Positions 11,701-16,795 of a stretch of DNA of 25,465 bases are shown piece by piece. The notes under the pieces are model-generated. The model did no database searches. It was not told where the DNA came from and saw nothing but the letters and a program-made list of their open reading frames with translations. This stretch comes from Branchiostoma floridae (taxonomy: Eukaryota > Chordata > Leptocardii > Amphioxiformes > Branchiostomatidae). Both the position numbers and the translations under genes were made by a program. The first letter of the stretch is position 1; the number at the start of each line of letters is the position of its first letter. The DNA lies in contig NC_049981.1 of NCBI RefSeq assembly GCF_000003815.2, positions 31,186,291 through 31,211,755 on the forward strand, given 5' to 3'.

Positions 11701-14700
11701 TGGAATTCACTACCGCTAAAGCAACGGCAATTGCTCAGCCTCAGGACTTTTAAGAAGTTCATTGAGAATTAGAACTTGATCTGGCTGATGCTCCGTAGTC
11801 TGGACTTTGATATTGGATAATTTTATTATGTATTGTATATATGCTATGTGTACTTTGTACTTTTATGTCCAGGATTACCTGAAAAGCAGGCCGATTTCCG
11901 GCCTGAGATGTAATTACTGGTAAAATAAATAAAGTGAAGTGAAAGTGAAGTGATGTGTTCAAAAATTCGTATTTTCCCAGAACTATCGTAGAGTGGAATT
12001 TGCTATCGCAAAGCACAATAGGGGCATCATCTCTGAATAGCTTTAAAGAACGCTTGCTGATAGATGTGCAGAAGTAAGGTGTGACGGGTCCTTCGGTTTA
12101 ATAAAACCAGCTGCTGCCGCGCCGCGTGCCTGCGAAGCTGGAGTGTTACGCCGAAGGTCGGTTATACCGGCTATATAGATACAGATACAGATACAGATGG
12201 TACCCAGGCTACATGAAACCTAACCCATACGTGTTTCACGGTTATGTTTCCATGATGCAGGACTTGTGGCCATGATGGTGAAACGGTCCGGACTGCTGGG
12301 CGGGGTCAACTGGAGTTTGTTGACCTCCATCAACGGAGCGCTGTCCGGCATGGTGGGTGCAGTCACGTGACTCTGACGTAATTACTCTGTGGCAGAGGGT
12401 AACCTTCGACGACAGAGTATTGTCGTTGTCAGATGTGTTGAGTATTCTCATCTGTATCTCTATGTTCCCTTTGCCGCATTCGTATGTAGTTTTTCATGTC
12501 CTCTAGCTCTGCACGCATTTATTATGAGTGTTTTTTTCGACAGCAACTGGTTCTTCGGTAGGATGCTATTAGCAACATGCTATTCATCCCTACTTAAGTG
12601 CTTGCACGCCTGTTTTGGTGCCAGGTATTATGAAGCTGTGATTTTTTTGCAAATTGCTACTTATTTTGTGACACTGATTTGCTGTTGATGCGTACAGGAT
12701 TGTGTTTCAGATTTGGCAGCAATAGGTACGTTAGTTAACTTTTAAGTACTTTTTTGGCATATGTGCTTTGTATGCGACATAACATAAACACCATGTCACA
12801 CACCACAGAAAACACAGCCAACATAAACCATGACAAGTGACCGCACGTAACCTACTCTATGACGTAATTATGGTTTATGTCGTCTGCAGGTAGCGATCTG
12901 CGCGGCAGCCGACTCGGCCTACTCCTGGGGTGCGGTCGTCATCGGGGTGGTGGCCGGGGTGGTCTACTGCGCATGGTCAAAACTAGTGATCAAGCTGGGA
13001 GTGGACGACCCTCTGGACGCAGTGGCAGGTACAATTTTGTTTGTTTGTTTGTTTGCTTATTTTCATTCCACTTGCTTTGCTTATTTACACTCTTCACTTT
13101 GCCACTTTCTTCTGTTTATTTGTTTGTTTCTTTGTTTAGTACTTAAGGTATTTAGGTTGTCTAAATTGGCATTTTGACCTAGCATTGTTTTCTCATTAAT
13201 GAATTAAGAAAGAATGGAGCCGTAACGAATATTGAAAGATGGGTATGAAAGAATTCTAAATTCCATATTGATGACGTCATCAGGTTTTATTGCCCCTAAC
13301 ATTATTTTTTTCTATGACAAAATACAGCACTTTGGTACATACCACTGCAATGAAACTATGTTTTTCATGTGCATAATGTGCACGGAGATTTACTTCCGGA
13401 AAGTGAATCTCCGTTTTGTATCCAGTTGTAGAGATTGAATTGCATCTGAAAAGAACTGTTTGTTTTTGTCCCCTTTCCATCTGTTAGTTCACCTTGGCGC
13501 CGGACTGTGGGGTGTTCTGGCCGCGCCTATCCTGGCTAGGGACGTCGGACTCATCACAGCTGACAAGGAGTACGCTCTCCGGGTACGGATTGGGCCACGT
13601 TGATTGGATTATAAGAAGAACTTTATTGCACAACAATTGTATCTCCAAGCAGATTCCTCCGTGGCATTAAAACAGTAACATAAGCTGGGGAAGGAGTTTA
13701 GCCGGCAGAGGAGTATAATTGGCCACGCTTATGTTACTGTTTTAATGCCACGGAGGAATCTGCTTGGAGATTACAACAATTGTACATGATACAATGTATA
13801 GCAACAACTATTACACAAAGTACAAATATATAGGATAATAGCAACCTAGTTAACATGAAAATATTAAGGGGTAACAAAATTTTTTGATATAGTATTGCAA
13901 TGGAGTAGGATAATCATTACTTTCGGTATTCTTTCTAATAGCAGAGCAGCCCTTATATATGGATGGCATCCTGTGTGAACCCAACACTGATGCGAGTGTG
14001 TGAATAAATAAAGTTTGGCCAACTAAAGTTGCTATCATTATGAAATCTGGAACTAGTCTGGAACAATCAAGTACAAATGCTGAAACTTTCGCGGAGGTTT
14101 AATGTTCGCGGTTTTCGCGGCGGCCGCTTCACCGCGAATTTAAAAAAAAAACACCGTGAACATTTTTCCATAACAGTAAGAGACTACAGTGCATGGTGCT
14201 GCCGCTAAATTAAAACCACCGCGAAAAGTCCATTTTCTCGCTAAAGGGAAATTAAATCTCCGCGAACTTAAATGCATTTATTGAAGATTTTCCACTGTCT
14301 TACAACACCAAAATAAGCTTACCTCGAATTTTCAGTCGCACTTCCGTCGACCTTCTTCAGGAGTGACGATTCAGTTACTCTGATCACGTGATTTAGAGAC
14401 ACGTGATTCGAGTAACGAATCATAAATGCCTGGCAGACGCTATCGGCCCCGTCTCTGTTGAGTGTCGGCTGATGTGCTCTAATGTAGATGGCCTCCTTTA
14501 CCCCCCTCGCAAAGTAATCCGGTTCGGTGTCCAATATTTGTAAAACAGTGGAAAATCTTTAATGTTTTCACATCAACACAGATGAGCTTTAATGTTAAAT
14601 GCATTTACATTATCATTTCCTCCCCCCCTTTCCCTCAGCTGTTCGGATGGAACCTGCTGGGAGTCCTGGTCATCATGGTGTGGTGCGCGGTGGTGTCCGC

Positions 14701-15825
14701 GCTCATGTTCGGCACGCTCAAGTGCCTCGGCATTCTCCGGGTGCCGCCGGAGATAGAGCTCAGGGGTAAACTCCGTTTCTTTGTTTGGATCTTATCATAA
14801 TGGACCGATCCTGATCGAACGCCATATCGAACAAATAGAACCAGGTAGAACCCCCTGTTCTACTTCGAACACCTCCGTCAAAAACAGAAATGCTGACGGA
14901 GGTGTTCGAAATAGAACGTGATCGAACAGGGGGCGGGGCTTCGGGAACGGTCGATTAAAGGCAAGTTTTGTAGAATTTTGGCACCAAAATTGGGCATCAT
15001 GGCGTGGTGCGCGGTGGTGTCCGGACTCATGTTCGGCACCCTCAAGTGTCTCGGCATCCTCCGGGTCCCGCCCGAGATCGAGCTCAGGGGTAAACTTCGC
15101 TTCTTTGTTTTATCTTATAATAATTAAAGGCAAGTATTGTAGAATTTTGGCGCCAAAACTGGTCATCATGGTGTGGTGCGCGGTGGTGTCCGGACTCATG
15201 TTCGGCACGCTCAAGTGCCTCGGCATTCTCCGGGTGCCGCCCGAGATAGAACTCAGGGGTAAACTTCGTTTCTTTGTTTTATCTTATAATATTTAAAGGC
15301 AAGAATTGTAGAATTTTGGCGCCCAAACTGGTCATCATGGTGTGGTGCGCGGTGGTGTCCGGACTCATGTTCGGCACGCTGAAATGCCTCGGCATCCTCA
15401 GGGTCCCGCCAGAGATAGAGCTCAGGGGTAAACTTCGTTTCTTTGTTGGAAATGATTTTATTGATTTTGTTTAACCAGGATAAAAATCACACTCAGGCTA
15501 CAGCCTGCTTTTCAGGCGTCTTTGGACACATACAGAAACAAACATCGTCGGGCGGGCGGGTGTTGGGCGGGCGGGTGTTCCGGGGGCGCGTATGGCGGGG
15601 TTCGGTAAATCTTGCGCGTGACTCCCAGCAGGGTAGGAAATATAATTCGCTTGCTCCTCCACAGGCCTTGACATCCCGAAGCACGGCGAGCCGGCCTACC
15701 CGACGGAGAGTTACGGGCACGGGTGGACCATCATGCCGCCGGACTTCAGCCCCGACCCGTACGGGCCCGACGGCAAGCCGCAGCCGCAGCCGGTCTACAT
15801 CACCAGGAGCAATGGTCAGTCCTGA
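5680..15825 (+). CDS. Ammonium transporter (Amt/MEP family), 11 visible exons, 5' end missing
   Basis: This is a membrane channel/transporter that moves ammonium (as NH3 or NH4+) across the plasma membrane. Exons at 5680-5769, 6393-6529, 6846-6942, 7948-8030, 10013-10144, 10621-10762, 12261-12352, 12890-13028, 13488-13582, 14639-14765 and 15665-15825 all have AG/GT borders and matching phases. They join into 430 residues plus a stop. Family marks in order: [23 protein letters not shown], the signature [13 protein letters not shown] with the first pore histidine, FNGGSQ, the second pore histidine in VHLGAGLWG, and the tail [11 protein letters not shown]. Family members usually have about 450-500 residues, so roughly 30-50 N-terminal residues (the start of helix 1) are absent. 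I found no convincing exon for them in 1-5679. The coding exons are GC-rich compared with the AT-rich introns. The family call is firm; the exact orthologue is not. Confidence 0.95.
5770..6392 (+). other. Amt intron with a retrotransposon-like 3' tail
   Basis: This is an AT-rich intron. The segment near 6040-6085 (TTAGCTCGGTTGAGTAG then TACAATAAAAGTCTTCATT) matches 19545-19590 (TAGCTCGGTTGGG ... TACAATAAAGGTCTTCATT). It is therefore the 3' end of an interspersed repeat. A second AATAAAGTT tail-like motif sits at 6361-6372 just before the next exon. No coding sequence is seen. Confidence 0.6.
6393..6529 (+). CDS. Amt visible exon 2: helix 2 and extracellular loop
   Basis: The acceptor TTCAG ends at 6392 and the donor GTTTGT starts at 6530. 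The split codon joined with exon 1 gives F, followed by [16 protein letters not shown], which matches Amt helix 2 (a WxFGYxFAFG-like core). The loop [13 protein letters not shown] follows and the exon ends in FWFFQ in phase 0. The intron after it starts with a GTTT-rich simple stretch. Confidence 0.93.
6846..6942 (+). CDS. Amt visible exon 3: helix 3 with the GAMAER motif
   Basis: The acceptor TTCCAG ends at 6845 and the donor GTGAGA starts at 6943. The exon reads [18 protein letters not shown] and then [14 protein letters not shown]. The segment before GAMAER is where the phenylalanine gate of the outer ammonium site sits in the bacterial homologue AmtB. I infer, without an alignment, that an F here plays that role. 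It ends with one base of a glycine codon completed by the next exon. Confidence 0.93.
6943..7947 (+). other. Amt intron, mostly unassigned
   Basis: This 1 kb intron has no coding signal. A foldback element is at 7667-7829 and a T-run at 7621-7632. The stretch 7440-7600 has the look of a minus-strand repeat tail (GGCAATAAAAACATG on the minus strand), but I cannot place it. Confidence 0.5.
7667..7829. mobile_element. 163-bp MITE with perfect 31-bp inverted ends
   Basis: The arms 7667-7697 and 7799-7829 are exact reverse complements (core GGGCACAACCCGCC). The exact ends are uncertain because the flanks are palindromic; AGCT on both sides may be the target duplication. It has no coding capacity and lies in an Amt intron. 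Confidence 0.8.
7948..8030 (+). CDS. Amt visible exon 4: helix 4 end and HWAW loop
   Basis: The acceptor TCCACAG ends at 7947 and the donor GTCAGA starts at 8031. The exon reads [14 protein letters not shown] followed by [14 protein letters not shown]. The HWxW motif is typical of the family and holds the tryptophan that lines the outer ammonium-binding site in AmtB. It ends in phase 0. Confidence 0.93.
8123..8460 (-). mobile_element. 3' tail of a non-LTR retrotransposon, minus orientation
   Basis: The start TAGAACTTTATTGCACGAC, followed by CAATTGTACATGGTACAAAG, matches 13603-13638 plus 13772-13800. Reverse-complemented, it matches the tail at 2920-2950 (GTACAATTGT-GTGCAATAAAG). The region to about 8460 shows looser similarity to 13800-14030. 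Only a truncated non-coding end is left. Confidence 0.6.
8566..8820. mobile_element. 255-bp MITE with 34-bp inverted ends
   Basis: The arms 8566-8599 and 8787-8820 pair at 33 of 34 positions (end AGCACGTCACCGGAACG). The interior has no coding frame. It lies in the large Amt intron 8031-10012. Confidence 0.8.
8956..9744. mobile_element. 789-bp foldback element, long copy of the GGACCGATCC family
   Basis: The left end GGACCGATCCC and the right end GGGATCGGTCC are inverted. The sub-terminal CGAACACCTCCGTCA pairs with TGACGGAGGTGTTCG, and a deeper pair is 9145-9169 with 9589-9613. Almost the whole element can fold back. An 80-codon frame inside (9378-9620) shows no known domain. A 151-bp, inverted short copy lies at 14802-14953. 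Confidence 0.75.
9745..10012 (+). other. Amt intron remainder, nothing recognised
   Basis: This is an AT-rich intron stretch before visible exon 5. No repeat or coding signal is recognised. Confidence 0.5.
10013..10144 (+). CDS. Amt visible exon 5: helix 5 with the family signature and first pore histidine
   Basis: The acceptor CCACAG ends at 10012 and the donor GTCAGT starts at 10145. The exon is exactly 44 codons, phase 0 at both ends. It begins [19 protein letters not shown] and continues [10 protein letters not shown], a full match to the Amt signature. The Asp that supports the ammonium site and the first of the twin pore histidines (SGVVH) are both present, so this part looks transport-competent. 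Confidence 0.95.
10145..10620 (+). other. Amt intron, nothing recognised
   Basis: No repeat family or coding frame is recognised. The open frame that overlaps the next exon (10502-10795) is in another frame and is a shadow. Confidence 0.5.
10621..10762 (+). CDS. Amt visible exon 6: helices 6 and 7
   Basis: The acceptor CTCCAG ends at 10620 and the donor GTGAGA starts at 10763. The exon reads [20 protein letters not shown] and then [14 protein letters not shown]. The FNGGS motif corresponds to the FNxGS of the family, whose phenylalanine stacks over the pore entrance in AmtB. It ends in phase 1. Confidence 0.94.
10763..11389 (+). repeat. Probable old interspersed repeat in Amt intron
   Basis: The segment 10800-11320 has the even base composition and broken frames of an old repeat (for example GAAAAGGGGTCCATTCCGG near 11265), but I cannot match it to another copy in the window. 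The call is weak. Confidence 0.3.
11390..11428. repeat. ACAA tetranucleotide microsatellite
   Basis: About nine ACAA units occur with one ACAG interruption. Confidence 0.9.
11830..11952 (+). repeat. Retrotransposon-like 3' tail with AAGTG short tandem end
   Basis: AGGCCGATTTCCGGCCTGAG is a short hairpin-like motif followed by GGTAAAATAAATAAAG and AAGTG repeats. This is a typical poly(A)/short-repeat end of a non-LTR element. No protein part is visible, so the call rests on tail shape. Confidence 0.4.
11961..12197 (+). mobile_element. 3' end of a CR1/Jockey-like non-LTR retrotransposon
   Basis: The frame 11961-12077 reads [15 protein letters not shown], then [13 protein letters not shown], and ends at TAA 12075-12077. 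This matches the very C-terminal RTIxxWNxLP...SLxxFKxxL motif of many invertebrate LINE ORF2 proteins. A GC-rich 3' UTR and a short ATACAG repeat tail (12178-12197) follow. It is strongly 5'-truncated and lies in sense orientation just before visible exon 7. Confidence 0.7.
12261..12352 (+). CDS. Amt visible exon 7: helix 7 end to helix 8
   Basis: The acceptor ATGCAG ends at 12260 and the donor GTGGGT starts at 12353. The exon reads [15 protein letters not shown] followed by [16 protein letters not shown], matching the family's helix 8 motif (NGxLxGLVAIxA when joined to the next exon). It ends in phase 0. Confidence 0.93.
12381..12513 (+). repeat. Interspersed repeat, copy 1 of 2
   Basis: This matches 16114-16240, with the best shared block GTATCTCTATGTTCC-TTTGCCGCATTCGTATGTAG split by one mismatch. 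No coding frame is recognised. The rest of the intron (12514-12889) shows nothing I can name. Confidence 0.65.
12890..13028 (+). CDS. Amt visible exon 8: helix 8 end and helix 9
   Basis: The acceptor CTGCAG ends at 12889 and the donor GTACAA starts at 13029. The exon reads [20 protein letters not shown] and then a hydrophobic stretch ending [17 protein letters not shown]. The DDPLDAV motif leads into the second pore histidine in the next exon. It ends in phase 1. Confidence 0.94.
13029..13487 (+). other. Amt intron, nothing recognised
   Basis: The intron begins with a GTTT simple run (13036-13053). A weak inverted pair around AAATCTCCG/CGGAGATTT-like motifs at 13385-13415 is too short to call. 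No coding sequence is seen. Confidence 0.5.
13488..13582 (+). CDS. Amt visible exon 9: helix 10 with the second pore histidine
   Basis: The acceptor CTGTTAG ends at 13487 and the donor GTACGG starts at 13583. After the split valine codon it reads [18 protein letters not shown] and ends KEYALR in phase 0. The His of VHLGAGLWG is the second of the two conserved pore histidines. The phase-0 exit is what decides which of the downstream helix-11 exon copies can be used. Confidence 0.94.
13603..14036 (-). mobile_element. Non-LTR retrotransposon 3' tail, minus orientation, split by a MITE
   Basis: The left piece 13603-13638 and the right piece 13772-14036 together match the tail at 8123. They are interrupted by the foldback element 13639-13771. 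ACAACAATTGT appears on both sides of the insert and is the duplicated target. This is a dead, 5'-truncated copy. Confidence 0.65.
13639..13771. mobile_element. 133-bp foldback MITE, TCTCCAAGCAG family
   Basis: The arms 13639-13682 and 13728-13771 are close to perfect reverse complements (start ATCTCCAAGCAGATTCC). The direct repeat ACAACAATTGT flanks the element with a 1-nt offset, which suggests a target duplication of about 9-11 bp. It is related by its ends to the elements at 17516 and 24474. Confidence 0.8.
14075..14279. mobile_element. ~205-bp CGCG-rich foldback element
   Basis: The ends AAATGC / GCATTT and the sub-terminal TTTCGCGGAGGTTTAAT / ATTAAATCTCCGCGAA are inverted. TTCGCGGT motifs repeat inside on both strands. 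It has no coding content. Confidence 0.6.
14284..14559 (-). mobile_element. Terminal piece of a probable Penelope-like retroelement
   Basis: The 15-bp perfect inverted ends (14284-14298 and 14545-14559, AAGATTTTCCACTGT) enclose a minus-strand frame (14319-14534). It reads [21 protein letters not shown] and ends [14 protein letters not shown]. The EAIYIR...PTLNRDG pattern resembles the end of the GIY-YIG endonuclease region in Penelope-like elements, from memory of that family. The reverse transcriptase is absent. The family call is moderate. Confidence 0.45.
14639..14765 (+). CDS. Amt visible exon 10: helix 11 and start of C-terminal tail
   Basis: The acceptor TTTCCCTCAG, behind a long pyrimidine tract, ends at 14638 and the donor GTAAAC starts at 14766. 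The exon is 127 nt, phase 0 in and phase 1 out. It reads [20 protein letters not shown], then [23 protein letters not shown], which is helix 11 and the start of the cytosolic tail. It is the standard version of this exon: it alone has a strong acceptor and the conserved FGWNLLGV segment. Three partial copies follow it. Confidence 0.94.
14802..14953. mobile_element. ~152-bp short copy of the GGACCGATCC foldback family
   Basis: It matches both ends of the 8956-9744 element in inverted orientation. CGAACACCTCCGTCA pairs with TGACGGAGGTGTTCG around a 16-nt loop. It lies between visible exon 10 and exon copy 2. The other two spacers of the exon array lack it and show the empty site (ATAATTAAAGG and ATATTTAAAGG). 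Confidence 0.8.
14966..15089 (+). CDS. Helix-11 exon copy 2 (possible alternative exon)
   Basis: This is a duplicate of the 3' three-quarters of visible exon 10. It reads [19 protein letters not shown] and continues to PPEIELRG, with a donor GTAAAC at 15090. The first nine residues of exon 10 are replaced by unrelated sequence. An AG at 14964-14965 (GCAAG) would open a 124-nt exon in phase 0 with a phase-1 exit, the same class as exon 10. That acceptor lacks a close pyrimidine tract, and the nearer AG (TTGTAG) would give the wrong phase. Two residues differ from the other copies (G and A for V). It could be a real alternative exon or a non-coding remnant. Confidence 0.45.
15135..15258 (+). 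CDS. Helix-11 exon copy 3 (possible alternative exon)
   Basis: The layout is the same as copy 2: AG at 15133-15134, 124 nt open, donor GTAAAC at 15259, reading [19 protein letters not shown] to PPEIELRG. It is separated from copy 2 by only 45 nt (15090-15134), probably too short to be spliced as an intron. Joining copies in series would also break the frame, so if they are used they must be mutually exclusive. Confidence 0.45.
15304..15427 (+). CDS. Helix-11 exon copy 4 (possible alternative exon)
   Basis: The layout is again the same: AG at 15302-15303, donor GTAAAC at 15428, 45 nt after copy 3. From the shared VIMVW onward it differs from copy 3 at seven codons, all synonymous (CTC/CTG, AAG/AAA, ATT/ATC, CGG/AGG, GTG/GTC, CCC/CCA, GAA/GAG). 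That pattern is expected from selection on the protein, not from decay. The first codon after the AG does vary between copies (TTT, TAT, AAT). Confidence 0.45.
15428..15664 (+). other. Amt intron with a G-rich double repeat
   Basis: This is the intron between the exon array and the last coding exon. GGGCGGGCGGGTGTT occurs twice in tandem at 15550-15579 and offers more than four GGG runs, so a G-quadruplex is possible on the coding strand about 90 nt before the acceptor. Confidence 0.7.
15665..15825 (+). CDS. Amt visible exon 11: cytosolic C-terminal tail and stop
   Basis: The acceptor TCCACAG ends at 15664. After the split glycine it reads [17 protein letters not shown], then a proline-rich tail ([19 protein letters not shown]) ending ITRSNGQS and TGA at 15823-15825. 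LDxxxHGExAY is the conserved Amt tail motif that couples the subunits. A consensus donor GTCAGT at 15815 lies 8 nt before the stop. If it is spliced, the tail continues into another exon, for which 16545 is phase-matched. Confidence 0.88.
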
Positions 15826-15859
15826 CTCAGGCATAGACTCCGTTGCAGTCTTCGAACGG

Positions 15860-16087
15860 GGCTGTTTTTTATTGGGAGGGGGGGGGGGGGCGTTGGTTCG
15901 CAATTTTCAACGTTGGCTGGGTTCTCTTGTGCCGGGAAAGGGNNNNNNNNNNNNNNNNNNNNNNNNNNNNNNNNNNNNNNNNNNNNNNNNNNNNNNNNNN
16001 NNNNNNNNNNNNNNNNNNNNNNNNNNNNNNNNNNNNNNNNNNAATCGCGAACCAACGGCCACCCCCCCTCGCCAATAAAAACAGCCC
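15860..16087. mobile_element. Foldback element with an assembly gap inside
   Basis: The left arm (15860-15906, GGGGCTGTTTTTTATTGG then a G-run and CGTTGGTTCGC) pairs with the right arm (16043-16087, CGCGAACCAACG, a C-run, CCAATAAAAACAGCCCC). The N run 15943-16042 is exactly 100, a usual placeholder, so the true size is unknown. Confidence 0.7.
15943..16042. other. Assembly gap (100 N)
   Basis: A run of exactly 100 N lies between inverted arms. Confidence 1.
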
Positions 16088-16113
16088 CTTCAACTAATGA
16101 TGTACTTTTTTGT

Positions 16114-16240
16114 TGCTCTGTGACCGGAAGGTAACCTCCATCGACAGGGTATTTTGATCGGTGGACGTGATGAGTGTTAGCATGTGTATCTCTATGTTCC
16201 GTTTGCCGCATTCGTATGTAGTTTGGCATGTCGTCTGCAC
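16114..16240 (+). repeat. Interspersed repeat, copy 2 of 2
   Basis: This is the direct partner of 12381-12513. It shares TGCCGCATTCGTATGTAGTT and the flanking TATCTCTATGTTCC. Beyond it, 16241-16544 shows no gene; an AATAAA at 16323-16328 is a possible poly(A) signal if transcription ends early. Confidence 0.65.
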
Positions 16241-16544
16241 TCATCAGTTGCTCGATGATGTACGTTTTTTATTCTCGGTAGCCGTTCTGATTATGCATTG
16301 GTTTCTGATTGCTGGTTGGTAGAATAAAGAGTTTGCATCGAAACGCATTGTAGATAATATGCCAAAGTTGAAGGAAACTGTTAAAACAGTTTTTGTCTTG
16401 AATATGCTTGATACGAGTCCAAACTTTGCTTATGTCCCAAGGGACTTCAACTTGAAATATCACCCACAATACGTTAAAATCTGCATGCGAAGTTGAAACC
16501 ACGAACAGACTTATTTAACTTGACTCTCATTTTCCCATCCTCAG

Positions 16545-16562
16545 GCCGCGTCCCGTTTCCCG
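16545..16562 (+). CDS. Possible extra C-terminal Amt exon, cut by gap
   Basis: A good acceptor (a pyrimidine-rich stretch ending CATCCTCAG at 16544) opens a frame GRVPFP that fits the phase of the donor at 15815. It runs into the 120-N gap after 18 bases, so neither its end nor its stop can be seen. It may be an alternative tail or a chance acceptor. Confidence 0.3.
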
Positions 16563-16682
16563 NNNNNNNNNNNNNNNNNNNNNNNNNNNNNNNNNNNNNN
16601 NNNNNNNNNNNNNNNNNNNNNNNNNNNNNNNNNNNNNNNNNNNNNNNNNNNNNNNNNNNNNNNNNNNNNNNNNNNNNNNNNN
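16563..16682. other. Assembly gap (120 N)
   Basis: A run of 120 N borders a minisatellite on its right side. The gap probably hides more repeat units and any end of the exon opening at 16545. Confidence 1.
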
Positions 16683-16795
16683 AGACACCTACATGTGAGC
16701 ATCACGTGCCCTGCAGGGTACCTACATGTGAGCATCACGTGCCCTGCAGGACACCTACATGTGAGCATCACGTGCCCTGTAGGACACATACATGA
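16683..16795. repeat. Minisatellite, about 3 units of 33-34 bp
   Basis: The unit contains CCTACATGTGAGCATCACG, then TGCCCTGCAGG. The three visible units are nearly identical, and the last is slightly diverged (CTGTAGG). Units carry ACATGT and CACGTG palindromes. It is cut on its left by the gap. Confidence 0.9.

Noticed and set aside
11544-11753. 69-codon frame beginning [11 protein letters not shown], signal-peptide-like
   Set aside because: It lies in an Amt intron among old repeats, has no family features and no splice support. It is too short to claim.
12877-13177. 76-89-codon frames overlapping visible exon 8
   Set aside because: The first is out of frame with the transporter. The second reads the exon frame into the intron.
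14966-14980. The TTGTAG just inside each exon copy as the real acceptor
   Set aside because: It would give a one-base phase mismatch with the phase-0 exit of visible exon 9. The GCAAG eight bases earlier fits the phase, though it is weaker.
16683-16795. Short direct repeats that could be taken for a CRISPR array
   Set aside because: The units are contiguous with no unique spacers, and the window is eukaryotic. It is a minisatellite.
15443-16795. Long frames that run across the N gaps
   Set aside because: Their length comes from N being translated as unknown residues.
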